Source of the DNA: Modestobacter italicus
GTDB taxonomy: Bacteria; Actinomycetota; Actinomycetes; Mycobacteriales; Geodermatophilaceae
NCBI RefSeq assembly: GCF_000306785.1
Contig: NC_017955.1
Coordinates: forward strand, 1,488,001 to 1,552,000
DNA length: 64,000 bases
Direction of reading: 5' to 3'
Shown: piece by piece, positions 35,472 to 45,090 of the stretch
Layout of the letters: each line of letters opens with the position of its first letter
How positions within the stretch are numbered: the stretch's first letter is position 1
Translations under genes and position numbers: made by a program
The notes under the pieces: generated by a model
What the model saw: only the letters and a program-made list of their open reading frames with translations
Told to the model about the DNA's origin: nothing
Database searches by the model: none

Positions 35472-36031
35472 CTGACGCCGACGGCCCGTCGGGGACGCTC
35501 GATCACCGGGTAGCTGCGCCGCACGACGTCGGCGATGGCCGCCGCGACGAACGCTTTGACCAGGTCTCCGGGCACGAACACGGCGGCACCGGACCAGAGC
35601 GCGGTGTCCCAGGGGAGGCCGGCGACGGCCTTGAGGACCGGGACGCCGACCGCGTAGATCACCACGATGCCGCCGAGCACGTTGATCAGCGTGCCGACGG
35701 CGACGTTGTAGCGCCGCCAGGTCCGCTCGGTCAGCCAGCCGATGACGGCGGCGGCGAACGGCCAGCTGAACAGGTACCCCGCCGTGGCCCCGGCGAAGGG
35801 CGCCAGGCCACCGGTCCCGCTGGCCAGCAGCGGCAGTCCCACCGCCACCAGGACGAGGAACAGCAGGACGGCGAGGAAGCCGCGGCGGGCACCGAGCACG
35901 CTGCCGGCGAGCATCACGCCGAGCGTCTGCGCCGTGATCGGCACCGGACCGACGTTGATGGCGGGCAACGTGCCCAGCACCGCGATGATCGCGGCGAACA
36001 GGGCGATGTAGGCGAGGTCGCGGGTCTTCAC
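35468..36031 (-). CDS. bioY: Biotin transporter BioY (S component)
   Basis: This 187-residue six-helix protein has the BioY hallmarks LPAINVGPVPITAQTLGVMLAGSVLG, then FAGATAGYLFSWPFAA and FVPGDLVKAFVAAAIA. It binds biotin with high affinity and delivers it through the ECF module encoded downstream. The start is GTG 36031 with AGAGGAG a few bases before it. It is the first gene of a four-gene overlapping operon, bioY-bioM-bioN-MOSC. No BirA/BioQ operator was recognised upstream. Confidence 0.93.
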   Translation of the reverse strand: MKTRDLAYIALFAAIIAVLGTLPAINVGPVPITAQTLGVMLAGSVLGARRGFLAVLLFLVLVAVGLPLLASGTGGLAPFAGATAGYLFSWPFAAAVIGWLTERTWRRYNVAVGTLINVLGGIVVIYAVGVPVLKAVAGLPWDTALWSGAAVFVPGDLVKAFVAAAIADVVRRSYPVIERPRRAVGVR

Positions 36032-36585
36032 GGCGTCTCCTCTGCTGGCAGCGGGTGGGGGCCCGCGCGTTCCCGGCGGAAGGTACCCGAGTCGGGCCCG
36101 CAGGCGACCGGCCGGGCGCAGCGCTGCGGAGGCGCCGGCCGGTGACGCGTCCCCCGCGAACGCCGCCCAGCCGCTCGCGGTGAGTGTCGGCGCGCTCACC
36201 TGCAGATACGTCCGCCGGTTTGCCCGGCCCGGTCGAGCCGTGTTGTCTGGGGTCCTGAGCCCCTCGGCGAAGGCGGAACAACGGCATGGCAACCGGGTGG
36301 TGGGCGTCGCTGTGGTCGTGGTCGCGCCCGTTGCCGCAGCACCCTGCGGCGGAGGCCCAGCGGGACCCGGACCGGGTGCCCGACGACGGCCCCCTGCCCG
36401 CTGCCGCGCCCGCCCTCGACGAGACGGCTCCGCACCACGCGGCGCACGCCGAGGCGGCACCGCCGCCGCCCCGGGACCCCGTGCCCGTCCACCCGTCCGG
36501 TCCGTCCGGTCGACCCGGGTCCCATCCCGACCCGGAGCGCAGCGAACCGCTGCGTCCCCCAGCGACAACGACAGGAGCCCCACCC
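36032..36585. other. Divergent spacer between bioY and the roadblock-like gene
   Basis: This 554-bp stretch contains an open frame on the plus strand from ATG 36286. Its translation is Pro/Ala-rich low complexity and the strong ribosome-binding site lies later, so I do not count it as coding. Promoters for both flanking genes should be here. Confidence 0.45.
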
Positions 36586-36954
36586 GTGGCACAGCTCGAC
36601 AACGTCATCGCGGACCTGCTCGCCATCGAGGGCGCCACCGGCGCCGCGATCGTCGACATCGACAGCGGCATGGCCCTCGCCTCCGGCGGCAGCCCCGGCT
36701 TCGACCTGAACGTCGCGGCCGCCGGCAACTCCAACGTGGTCCGCGCCAAGCTGCGCACCATCTCCGACCTGGAGCTGAAGGACGAGATCGAGGACGTCCT
36801 GATCACGCTGCAGGGCCAGTACCACCTGATCAACGTGCTGACCGGCGAGGGCAACGCCGGCCTGTTCATCTACCTCGTGCTCAACCGCGTGGGCGCCAAC
36901 CTGGCCCTGGCCCGGCACAAGCTGCGGGCGGTCGCGGGCCACGTCACCGTCTGA
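36586..36954 (+). CDS. Roadblock/LC7-like small protein
   Basis: This 122-residue alpha/beta protein (QLDNVIADLLAIEGATGAAIVDIDSGMALAS ... LKDEIEDVLITLQGQYHLINVL ... GLFIYLVLNRVGANLALARHKL) has the fold pattern of roadblock/LC7 proteins. These form dimers that regulate small GTPases or, in actinobacteria, act in conservon-type signalling. The GTG at 36586 follows AGGAG by eight bases. No GTPase or sensor gene is next to it. The family call is from the pattern and is moderate. Confidence 0.65.
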   Translation: MAQLDNVIADLLAIEGATGAAIVDIDSGMALASGGSPGFDLNVAAAGNSNVVRAKLRTISDLELKDEIEDVLITLQGQYHLINVLTGEGNAGLFIYLVLNRVGANLALARHKLRAVAGHVTV

Positions 36955-37008
36955 GGCGCCCGCTGCGCCGGCGCTCACCCCAGGCGGGGGGACGGGGAGG
37001 GCGCCGGC

Positions 37009-38538
37009 TCAGGCCGCGGTCGAGGCGGCGATGATCCGGTCGCGCAGCGTGCCGTCGGCCGGCCCGCCGGTGTCGATCCAGCGGGTGACCCGGCCGCCGG
37101 AGACGATCCCGACGCGGTCGCAGCACTCGGCCAGCTCGTCGGGGTCGACCGAGACCACGACCACCGAGGCGCCGTTCCCGGTGGCGTCGTCCAGCAGCTC
37201 GCGCACCTGCCGGCGGGCCCGGACGTCCAGCCCGCGGGTGGGCTCGTGCAGCACGAGGACGTCGTGCGCCGAGGCGGCCATCCAGCGGGCCAGGGCCAGC
37301 TTGTGCTGGTCCCCGCCGGACAGCGCGCCCACCCGGGTGCGGATGCTCAGGGTCTTCACGTCCATCTTGTGCACGGTCCGGATGACGCCGCGCAGGGTGG
37401 CGATCTCCGAGCGCAGGTCGGTGAGCGCGCCCCACTCCTCCTGGGTGAGCGTCCGGGCGATGGTCTCGCCGGGGTCGACCCCGTACGCGTCCTCGTCCGG
37501 GCGGTAGGCGGGCAGCCGCAGCGCGTGGCCGTTCGCGCCGGGGTCCAGCTCGCGGGGCTCGCCGTGCAGCAGCAGCTCGTCGGTGATCGCCGGGAACTCG
37601 CCGGTCAGCGCGCCGGCGATCTCCCGGACGCCGGAGGAGCGGCGACCGGTCAGCCCGATCACCTCACCGCGGCGCAGCAGCAGGTCCACGCCGTCCACCG
37701 CGCCGGGCACCCGCAGGTTCCGCACGTGCAGGGCGACCTCCTCCGCGGGCAGCGGCTGCGGCCCGGCGGGCCCCGGGACCGGCTCGCGCTCGGGCCTCGG
37801 CACGACCGCCGTCACCCGGGTCGCGGGCACCGGCTCGCCCACGGTCTCCGCGGCCAGCCGGACCGGGTCCAGGGCCCCCGCCGGGCTGTCCAGCGCGATC
37901 CGGCCGTCGCGGAGCACCAGCACCCGGTCGACGACCTCGAGCATCTCCGGCAGCCGGTGGCTGATGTAGAGCACGCCCCGGCCCTGGCGGCTGAGCCGGC
38001 CGGCGACGGCGTGCAGGCCGGTGACCTCCATCGGCAGCAGCGCCGCCGACACCTCGTCGAGCACCACCAGCCGGGTGTCCTCGGCGAGCACCCGGGCGAT
38101 CTCCACCAGCCCGTGCACGAAGTGCGGCAGCTCGCCCACCAGGGTGTCCGGGTCGACGTCCAGGGTGACCGTGGACAGCAGCACCTGCGCCTGCCGGCGC
38201 AGCTCCGCCGGCGGCCGCCCGGCCTGCGGGGTCCCGCGGAAGACCGCCTGGGCGATGGTGAGCTCCGGGTCGATGCGGACCAGCTGCTCCACCACGCCGA
38301 CCCCGAGGTGACGGGCGTCGTCCGCCGACAGCGGCGCGTAGGGGACGCCCTGCAGCGTCATGACGCCGGAGTCGGCGGCGGTGATGCCGGCGAGGATGTC
38401 GCCGAGGGTGGACTTGCCCGCCCCGTTGGTCCCGACGAGCCCGACGATCTCGCCCTCACCGACGCTGAAGGAGACGTCGCGCAGCACGCGACGGGCGCCG
38501 AAGGACTTCGTCAGGCCCTGGACCTGGAGCAGCGACAT
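37009..38538 (-). CDS. Sugar-type ABC transporter ATP-binding protein (RbsA/MglA-like, two NBDs)
   Basis: This 509-residue protein is a tandem ATPase of the carbohydrate-uptake CUT2 type. NBD1 has a sound Walker A (GTNGAGKST), but its signature region reads LPHFVHGLVEIARVL and its Walker B end LDEVSAAL. NBD2 has the family's degenerate P-loop (GLTGRRSSGVRE), an intact signature LSGGDQHKLALARWM, and LHEPTRGLD in place of LDEPTRG. One of the two ATP sites should therefore be active. No permease or binding-protein gene is adjacent, so it is an orphan within the window, possibly serving a partner elsewhere. Confidence 0.85.
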   Translation of the reverse strand: MSLLQVQGLTKSFGARRVLRDVSFSVGEGEIVGLVGTNGAGKSTLGDILAGITAADSGVMTLQGVPYAPLSADDARHLGVGVVEQLVRIDPELTIAQAVFRGTPQAGRPPAELRRQAQVLLSTVTLDVDPDTLVGELPHFVHGLVEIARVLAEDTRLVVLDEVSAALLPMEVTGLHAVAGRLSRQGRGVLYISHRLPEMLEVVDRVLVLRDGRIALDSPAGALDPVRLAAETVGEPVPATRVTAVVPRPEREPVPGPAGPQPLPAEEVALHVRNLRVPGAVDGVDLLLRRGEVIGLTGRRSSGVREIAGALTGEFPAITDELLLHGEPRELDPGANGHALRLPAYRPDEDAYGVDPGETIARTLTQEEWGALTDLRSEIATLRGVIRTVHKMDVKTLSIRTRVGALSGGDQHKLALARWMAASAHDVLVLHEPTRGLDVRARRQVRELLDDATGNGASVVVVSVDPDELAECCDRVGIVSGGRVTRWIDTGGPADGTLRDRIIAASTAA

Positions 38539-38693
38539 GAGCGGGCGGGCTCCCTGGGAGGGTCGTCGACGCAGGTCGGTGGAGGGTGGTCCCAGCGGTG
38601 ACGGCGACGCTGCGTGACCACACGCATGCTACCCGGGGGCGGGCCGCGCGCCTCCCGGGACGGCGGGTCCCGGGGGCGCGGCGGCGGGGTGGC

Positions 38694-40280
38694 TCAGGCG
38701 CCGAGCCAGACGGCGGCGTCGACGGGCAGCTGCCCGCCGTCGACCGGCTCGCTGGCCAGCAGCACCTGCCCCTCGGGCAGCGGCACCGGGCCGGCCGAGA
38801 GGTTGACCAGGCACACCAGCCCACCCGGACGGCGGAAGGCCAGCACCCCCTCCGGTGCGGGCAGCCACTCGAGTGCGTCGCCGCGGACGGCGGGGGAGCT
38901 GCGCCGCAACGCCAGCGCCGCGCGGTACAGCGACAGCACCGAGTCGGGGCTGCCGGCCTCGGCCTCGACCGTCAGCGGGCCCCAGCCCGCGGGCATCGGC
39001 AACCAGGTGCCGGCGGTGCTGGAGAAGCCGTACGGCGGCTGGTCGCCGGACCACGGCATCGGCACCCGGCAGGCGTCGCGACCGCGCTCGGTGCGCCCGG
39101 AGCGCTCCCAGATCGGGTCCTGCAGCACCTCGTCGGGGAGGTCGACGTCGGGCATGCCGAGCTCGTCGCCGTTGTAGACGTAGGCCGCGCCGGGCAGCGC
39201 CAGCTGCAGCAGCGCCGCCGCCCGGGCCCGGCGGGTGCCCTGCTCGCCGCCGCCGTAGCGGGTGACGTGCCGGGGCCGGTCGTGGTTGGACAGCACCCAG
39301 CAGGCCGGCGCCGGGGTGCCGGCCACGGTCGCCAGCGAGTGGTCGATCGCCGTCCGCAGCTCGGTGGGCTCCCAGCCGGAGGTCAGCAGCTTGAAGTTGA
39401 ACGCCAGGTGCAGCTCGTCGGGCCGCAGGTACTCGGCCAGCCGGTCGTCGTCGGCCACCCACACCTCACCGACGGCCATGGTGCCCGGGTAGCCGTCGAG
39501 CACGGTGCGGACCCGGCGGTGCACCAGGTGGACGCCGTCCTGGTCGAACCGGTGGTCCCCGGGGCCGTGGTCGGCGAGCAGGCCGGTGTCCTCCATCGGC
39601 AGCATGTCCGGCAGCCCGGCGGGCTTGGCCATGCCGTGCGCGACGTCGATCCGGAAGCCGTCGACACCGCGGTCCAGCCAGAACCGCATGGTCGCCTCGA
39701 GGTCCTCGACGACCTCGGGGTCGATGAAGTCCAGGTCGGGCTGCTCGGGGGCGAACAGGTGCAGGTACCACTGGCCGTCGGGCACCCGGGTCCAGGCCGG
39801 CCCGCCGAAGACCGACGGCCAGTTGTTCGGCGGCTCGGCGCCGTCCGGGCCGCGGCCGTCGCGGAACAGGTAGCGGGCCCGGGCCGGCGAGCCGGGCGGT
39901 GCCGCCAGCGCCTCCTGGAACCACTCGTGGTCGTGCGAGCTGTGGTTCGGGACCAGGTCGATGGTCACCCGGATGCCGTGGGCGTGGGCGTCGGCGAGCA
40001 GGGCGTCGAAGCCGGGCAGGTCGCCGAACACCGGCTCCACGTCCCGCGGGTCGGCGACGTCGTAGCCGTGGTCGGCCATCGGGGAGGGGTAGAACGGCGT
40101 GATCCACAACGCGTCGACGCCGAGCTCGGCCAGGTACGGCAGCCGCGAGCGGATGCCCGCCAGGTCACCGACGCCGTCACCGGTCTCGTCGGCGAAGCTG
40201 CGCACGTACACCTGGTAGAAGACGGCGGTCCGCCACCAGTCGGGATCAGCGGTGGACAGGAAGGGCAGGTGCTGGGTCAG
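38694..40280 (-). CDS. aglA: GH13 alpha-glucosidase (AglA-like), CTG start proposed
   Basis: This ~528-residue glycoside hydrolase family 13 enzyme has the catalytic residues Asp212 (DGFRIDVAHG), Glu272 (VGEVWV) and Asp334 (LSNHDRPR). Conserved region I is DLVPNHSS. It hydrolyses alpha-glucosidic bonds of maltose/isomaltose-type oligosaccharides. The first ATG/GTG/TTG start (GTG 40211) would remove the conserved DWWRTAVFYQV barrel strand. That strand is encoded upstream with no usual start codon. A CTG at 40280 has GGAG six bases before it, and I take it as the start. It lies 42 bp after the globin gene, as Rv2471 follows glbO. Confidence 0.88.
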   Translation of the reverse strand: MTQHLPFLSTADPDWWRTAVFYQVYVRSFADETGDGVGDLAGIRSRLPYLAELGVDALWITPFYPSPMADHGYDVADPRDVEPVFGDLPGFDALLADAHAHGIRVTIDLVPNHSSHDHEWFQEALAAPPGSPARARYLFRDGRGPDGAEPPNNWPSVFGGPAWTRVPDGQWYLHLFAPEQPDLDFIDPEVVEDLEATMRFWLDRGVDGFRIDVAHGMAKPAGLPDMLPMEDTGLLADHGPGDHRFDQDGVHLVHRRVRTVLDGYPGTMAVGEVWVADDDRLAEYLRPDELHLAFNFKLLTSGWEPTELRTAIDHSLATVAGTPAPACWVLSNHDRPRHVTRYGGGEQGTRRARAAALLQLALPGAAYVYNGDELGMPDVDLPDEVLQDPIWERSGRTERGRDACRVPMPWSGDQPPYGFSSTAGTWLPMPAGWGPLTVEAEAGSPDSVLSLYRAALALRRSSPAVRGDALEWLPAPEGVLAFRRPGGLVCLVNLSAGPVPLPEGQVLLASEPVDGGQLPVDAAVWLGA

Positions 40281-40322
40281 CGGGTGCTCCAGGTGGTGCG
40301 GGGCGTGCGGGGGTCGGGTCGC

Positions 40323-40721
40323 TCAGCGGTTCTGCATGCTGTGCGCGGCCATCTCCAGGTAACCCCACAACGTGGCGTCCTGCTCGGCGGGCAGCTCGAG
40401 GGAGTCGACCGCGGCGCGCATGTGGGTGAGCCAGGCGTCCCGGGCGGTCGCGTCGACGGCGAAGGGCGCGTGCCGCATCCGCAGCCGCGGGTGGCCGCGG
40501 TTCTCCGAGTAGGTGGTCGGCCCGCCCCAGTACTGCTCCAGGAACATCCGCAGCCGGGTCTCCGCGCCCTCCCAGTCGTCGGCGGGGTACATCGGGCGCA
40601 GGACGGGGTCCTCCCGCACGGCGGCGTAGAAGTGCGCGACGAGGGCGCGGAAGGTCTCGGCGCCGCCGACCTCGGCGTAGAAGGTGCGCGCCGAGGGCAG
40701 CGACCGGCTCGTCTCGCTCAT
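40323..40721 (-). CDS. glbO: Group II truncated hemoglobin (GlbO)
   Basis: This 132-residue globin has key residues at exact group II spacing: TyrB10 (Tyr32), TyrCD1 (Tyr45), proximal HisF8 (His84 in RMRHAPF) and TrpG8 (Trp97). It binds heme and reacts with oxygen, peroxide or NO, and in actinobacteria is associated with respiration and detoxification. Its ATG overlaps the MFS stop as ATGA and its own stop is 42 bp before the glucosidase start. The three genes look co-transcribed. Confidence 0.95.
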   Translation of the reverse strand: MSETSRSLPSARTFYAEVGGAETFRALVAHFYAAVREDPVLRPMYPADDWEGAETRLRMFLEQYWGGPTTYSENRGHPRLRMRHAPFAVDATARDAWLTHMRAAVDSLELPAEQDATLWGYLEMAAHSMQNR

Positions 40722-42082
40722 GACGTCGATCGTCCCTCAGCGGTGGGGGCCGAGGCCACGTGGGCCATGTCTCCGGCGACGTCCGGCGGCGGCGAGCGGC
40801 GCAGCGCCAGCAGCGGGCCGATGACGGCCACCAGCCCGACGCCGCCGGCCAGCGCCACCACGGTCGTCGGCCGGAGCAGCTCCGCGCCCGCCCCGGCCAG
40901 CACGATGCCCAGCCCCTGCGCGCCGGACAGGCCGGCCACCGCGACCCCGAACGCCCGGCCGCGGTAGGCGCTGGGGACGGCCTGCACGAAGGCGACGTTG
41001 AGCGGGATGTTGCACGCGCCGCCGACGCCGGCGACGAAGAACAGCGCGACGACCAGGCTGTAGGCCGCCAGCCCGCGGTCCAGCACCAGCGGCACCAGCC
41101 CGGCCAGCAGCACCCCGCCGAGCGACAGCGCGAGCAGCGGGGTGAGCAGCCGGTCGCGCAGCTGCGGCGGGCACAGCCGGCCGAGCACGAGCCCGCCGAT
41201 CGCCGTCCCGGCCGGGTTGGCGGCCAGCAGCAGCCCGGTGGCCGCGGTGGTCCCGTCCAGCTGCAGCGCGAGCGGGGTGGCGACCCCCTCCGGCGCGTTG
41301 ACGAAGAAGGCGCTGACCCACAGCAGCCCGACGATCGCGCGCAGCCGGGGGATCGAGGCGACCAGGTGCACCCCGCTGCGGGTGTCCTGCCAGATCGACC
41401 GGGCCGCCTCGTCGGGGGTGTCCTGCGCCGGCGCGGGCCGGCGCTGCAGGCCGAGGGCCAGCCAGGCGGCGGAGACGGCGAAGGTCGCCGCGTCCACGAG
41501 CAGGGCGACCGCGGGGGAGGCCGCGACCAGCAGGGCACCGCCGAGCAGGTACCCGACCAGCTGCGACACCTGCGCGGTGACGCCGGTCAGCGAGGTGCCG
41601 ACGGCGTACCGGTCGCCGTGCAGCACGTCGGCCATCAGCGCCGAGCGGGCCGCCTCGAACGGCGGTGAGCACAGCGACACCGCCAGCAGCAGGGCCAGCA
41701 GCAGGGCCAGCGGGGTGTGCGGCACGGCCATCAGCGCGACCAGCACCGCCCGGGCCACGTCGCTGCTGATGAGCACCCGGTGGCGGGGGAAGCGGTCGGC
41801 CAGCGCGGCCAGCACCGGACCGCCGAGCAGCCAGGGCAGGTAGGTGATGGCGAAGGTGACCGCCGACAGCAGCGCCGAGTCGGTGCGCTGGTAGACCAGC
41901 ACGGTGAGCGCCACCCGGGCCAGCTCGTCGCCGATCGTGGACAGCAGGTAGGAGCCGAACAGCGGCCGGAACTCGGGCACGGCGAAGACCTGCCGGTAGG
42001 TCGCCGGGCGGCTGGCCGCGTCCCCCCGCCCGCGGCCGGAGCGGCTCAGCGGAGGCCTCCACCGCGACCCGGCAGCGGGCAC
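40718..42082 (-). CDS. MFS transporter
   Basis: This 454-residue membrane protein has 12 predicted helices in two halves and the MFS loop motif [20 protein letters not shown] after helix 2. The pattern [30 protein letters not shown] is typical of MFS exporters of the MFS_3 / tetracenomycin-like kind. Substrate is unknown. The GTG at 42082 lacks a strong ribosome-binding site, and a start closer to [14 protein letters not shown] is possible. It overlaps glbO by 4 bp. Confidence 0.88.
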   Translation of the reverse strand: MPAAGSRWRPPLSRSGRGRGDAASRPATYRQVFAVPEFRPLFGSYLLSTIGDELARVALTVLVYQRTDSALLSAVTFAITYLPWLLGGPVLAALADRFPRHRVLISSDVARAVLVALMAVPHTPLALLLALLLAVSLCSPPFEAARSALMADVLHGDRYAVGTSLTGVTAQVSQLVGYLLGGALLVAASPAVALLVDAATFAVSAAWLALGLQRRPAPAQDTPDEAARSIWQDTRSGVHLVASIPRLRAIVGLLWVSAFFVNAPEGVATPLALQLDGTTAATGLLLAANPAGTAIGGLVLGRLCPPQLRDRLLTPLLALSLGGVLLAGLVPLVLDRGLAAYSLVVALFFVAGVGGACNIPLNVAFVQAVPSAYRGRAFGVAVAGLSGAQGLGIVLAGAGAELLRPTTVVALAGGVGLVAVIGPLLALRRSPPPDVAGDMAHVASAPTAEGRSTS

Positions 42083-42249
42083 AGCTGGCCCGGATCAGCG
42101 CCGCAGTCCTCCATCGCTGTCACCGATCGTGCGCGCTCCATGGCGGTGAGTGTTGCAGGTTCGTGTGACGGGGTCGACCACCTGCCGCCGTCCGGCGGGT
42201 ACGGGTCGTTCCCGTTCCGGTGGTGCGTGTTCGTCGGAGAACCCGCCGG

Positions 42250-44349
42250 TCAGCGCGCTGCCGCGGACGGCGACGGCGCCGCCGGGGACAGCCCGGTGAA
42301 GGCCGCCACGAAGGCCAGCTGGTCGGCGGCCAGGCCCACCGTGCGGCTCACCGCGCGGGCGCCGTGACCCACCGACAGCTCCCGGCGCAGCACGACCGGC
42401 GCCTCCGCGGTGGTCGCGTGCTGGAGCGCCGCGGCGAGCTTGCGGGCGTGCAGCGGGTGCACCCGGGTGTCGGACTCGAAGGTCGTGAACAGCACCGCGG
42501 GGTAGGCGGTGCCCTCGACCACCCGGTGGTACGGGGAGTACCCCAGCAGCCAGCCAAGCTCCACCGGGTCCGCGGCGGTGCCGTACTCGTCGTTCCAGGT
42601 GCGGCCCAGCCCGAACAGCTCGTACCGGACCATGTCCAGCAGCGGTGCGCTGCACACGACCGCGGCGACCAGGTCCGGGTGCTGGGTGGTCATCGCGCCC
42701 ACCAGCAGCCCGCCGTTGGAGCCGCCCATCACCGCCAGCTGCGCCGGCGTGGTCCACCCCTCGCCGATGAGGTGCTCGGCGGCGGCGGTGAAGTCGTCGA
42801 AGACGTTCTGCTTGCGCTCCCGCATGCCCGCCCGGTGCCACTCCTCGCCGTGCTCGGAGCCGCCGCGCAGGTTGGCCACCGCCCAGACGCCGCCCGCGGC
42901 GACCCAGGCCAGCGCCTGCGCGCTGTAGGCCGGGGTCAGCGACACGTTGAAGCCGCCGTAGCCGTAGAGCACGGTCGGCCGGGGGGTGTCCGGTGTGCCG
43001 GTACCCGAGAGCACGAACACGTGCACCGGCGTGCCGTCGGCCGAGGTCGCGTGCACCTCCCGCACCTGCACGTCCGGCACCGCGCCGGCGACGGGGGCCT
43101 GCTCGTACGCGCCGAGCGCGTCCGGGTCGGCGGCGTCCCAGCGCAGCACCGACGGCGGGGTGGCGTAGTCGGTGTACCCGACCCAGGCGGTGGTGCCGCC
43201 CTCCGGCGGGCTGCTCACCCCGGAGACGCTGCCCGGGCGCAGCGCGGTCACGTCGGCGAGCCGGCCGGAACCGTCCGCGGCCCACAGCGACAGCCGGTCG
43301 GTCGCGTCCATGGCGTGCACGGCGAGCACCCGCAGCCCGCCGTCCGGGCCGTCGACCAGGGCGGCGTCGGTCAGCACGCCGTCGTCCTGCTGGCCGATGA
43401 CCTCCTGCCACGCCTCCGGCGCCCAGCTGGCCGGGTCGGCCGGGTCGGCGACGACCAGCCGGTTGCGCGGCGCGTCGCGGTCGGTGTGCAGCCACAGCCG
43501 GCCGTCGCGGGCGACCCAGGCGGTGGTCTGCGCGTCGACGCCGACCTGCAGCTCGCGCAGCGCCCCGTCACCGGCGAGGTCGGCCAGCCAGACGTCGTCG
43601 CGGGGGGCGGTGCCGATCGAGGCGGAGACGACCAGCCAGCGGCCGTCGGCGCTGGTGCGCACGCCGAAGTAGGTGGCCGGGTCGGCGCCTTCGCCGTGGA
43701 CGAGGACATCGGACCCCGGGTCGCTGCCCACCCGGTGCCGCCACACCCGCCGGTGGTACTGCTCCTCGCCGGCGGGGACCAGCTCGGGGGCCAGCCGGCG
43801 GACGTAGAAGAGCTCCTCGCCGCCGGGCAGCCAGGCGACGGGGGAGTACCGGCAGCGGTCGACCGGGCCCTCCAGCACCTCGCCGGTGCCGACGTCGAGC
43901 ACGAAGAGCTGGGACTCCTCGTCGCCGCCCACCGAGAGCTGGTAGGCCAGCCGGTCGCCCTCCCAGCTCGGCGACCAGGCGTCGAGCGTGGTGGTGCCGG
44001 CCGGGTCGAGCGCGGTCGGGTCGACCAGCACCCGGACGCTCCCGTCGGGCTCGGTGACCCGCAGGACGGCGTGCTCCTGACCGGGGTCGCGCCGGGTGGA
44101 GAAGGCCCGACCCCGCCGCCACACGGGGATGCCGACCGCGCCGGCGTGCACCAGCTCGCCGAGCCGGTCGGCGAAGGCCGCGCGGGCGGGCAGCCCGGCC
44201 AGCAGGCCGCCGGCCAGCTCGTCCTGGGCGGCGGCCCACGCGGCGGTGCGCGGGTCGTCGTCGTCCTCCAGCCAGCGGTAGGGATCGGCGACGAGGTGGC
44301 CGTGCAGGTCCTCGACCAGGTCGAGGCGGGGGGCATCGGGGTAGCGCAC
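42250..44349 (-). CDS. Prolyl oligopeptidase family serine peptidase
   Basis: This 699-residue protein has an N-terminal seven-bladed beta-propeller (~70-420) and a C-terminal alpha/beta hydrolase domain. The nucleophile is in [12 protein letters not shown], the acid in [13 protein letters not shown] and the His in SVGHGARA. It cleaves short proline-containing peptides in the cytoplasm. No signal peptide is seen. GTG 44349 is the preferred start because conserved sequence ([27 protein letters not shown]) begins there; ATG 44391 is possible. It diverges from the HNH gene. Confidence 0.92.
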   Translation of the reverse strand: MRYPDAPRLDLVEDLHGHLVADPYRWLEDDDDPRTAAWAAAQDELAGGLLAGLPARAAFADRLGELVHAGAVGIPVWRRGRAFSTRRDPGQEHAVLRVTEPDGSVRVLVDPTALDPAGTTTLDAWSPSWEGDRLAYQLSVGGDEESQLFVLDVGTGEVLEGPVDRCRYSPVAWLPGGEELFYVRRLAPELVPAGEEQYHRRVWRHRVGSDPGSDVLVHGEGADPATYFGVRTSADGRWLVVSASIGTAPRDDVWLADLAGDGALRELQVGVDAQTTAWVARDGRLWLHTDRDAPRNRLVVADPADPASWAPEAWQEVIGQQDDGVLTDAALVDGPDGGLRVLAVHAMDATDRLSLWAADGSGRLADVTALRPGSVSGVSSPPEGGTTAWVGYTDYATPPSVLRWDAADPDALGAYEQAPVAGAVPDVQVREVHATSADGTPVHVFVLSGTGTPDTPRPTVLYGYGGFNVSLTPAYSAQALAWVAAGGVWAVANLRGGSEHGEEWHRAGMRERKQNVFDDFTAAAEHLIGEGWTTPAQLAVMGGSNGGLLVGAMTTQHPDLVAAVVCSAPLLDMVRYELFGLGRTWNDEYGTAADPVELGWLLGYSPYHRVVEGTAYPAVLFTTFESDTRVHPLHARKLAAALQHATTAEAPVVLRRELSVGHGARAVSRTVGLAADQLAFVAAFTGLSPAAPSPSAAAR

Positions 44350-44570
44350 CCGCCGACCGTAGCCGGGCCCACCGACGGCCCCGCATCCCATACCACAGGA
44401 GGACAGTGCAGGATGGACCTGCCCGTGGGCTGTCGAAGCCGTCGGTGGCCCGGGGCACTCGGAGGTGTCCCGTGTCGGTCACAGCACTCGGGTCGTCGTC
44501 CGCGCCGGGGCACCCCGGCGCCCGCCACGACCGCTCTCCCGTTCCGCTCGCGCCCGCCCCGGCTCCGTCC

Positions 44571-45083
44571 ATGACCGGTGCGACGCTCCTGCTCAACGCC
44601 ACCTACGAGCCGTTGTGCGTGGTCTCCAGCCGCCGCGCGGTCGTGCTGGTCCTGGCCGCCAAGGCCGAGACCGTCGACGTCACCGACGACGAGGTGCACG
44701 CCGAGCGGATCACCCTGGCGGTGCCGATCGTGGTGCGGCTGACCCGCTACGTGCGGGTGCCGTACCCGGTGCAGGTGCCGCTGTCCCGCCGCGCCGTGTT
44801 CACCCGCGACGGGTCGACCTGCGTCTACTGCGGGGGGTCGGCGACCAGCATCGACCACGTCGTGCCGCGCAGCCGCGGGGGCACGCACAGCTGGGACAAC
44901 GTCGTCGCCGCCTGCCGGCGCTGCAACCACACCAAGGCCGACCGGTCGCTGGCGGAGATGGGGTGGTCGCTGCCGCACCCCCCGCGCGCCCCCAGCGGCG
45001 CGGCCTGGCGGCTGCTGGGGCACCGGACGGTCGACCCGCGCTGGCGGGAGTGGCTGGGCATGCCCGACTCGGTCAGCGCGTAG
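44571..45083 (+). CDS. HNH endonuclease
   Basis: This protein of ~170 residues starts MTGATLLLNATYEPLCVV and ends with an HNH module: CVYCGG, then SIDHVVPRSRGGTHSWDNVVAACRRCNHTKADR. The Cys pairs bind structural zinc and the His-Asn-His set binds the catalytic metal. It is a core actinobacterial gene of unclear cellular role, equivalent in position to Rv2469c. The frame stays open further 5' (GTG 44472, ATG 44406), but the extension is Pro/Ala-rich and unconserved-looking. Confidence 0.88.
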   Translation: MTGATLLLNATYEPLCVVSSRRAVVLVLAAKAETVDVTDDEVHAERITLAVPIVVRLTRYVRVPYPVQVPLSRRAVFTRDGSTCVYCGGSATSIDHVVPRSRGGTHSWDNVVAACRRCNHTKADRSLAEMGWSLPHPPRAPSGAAWRLLGHRTVDPRWREWLGMPDSVSA

Positions 45084-45090
45084 CGGACCG

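Noticed and set aside
36286..36954. Longer 222-residue version of the roadblock-like protein
   Set aside because: The extra ~100 residues are Pro/Ala-rich, and the good ribosome-binding site is at 36573-36577, pointing to GTG 36586.
38694..40211. GTG 40211 as the start of the alpha-glucosidase
   Set aside because: It would delete the conserved first barrel strand (WWRTAVFYQV) present in frame upstream.
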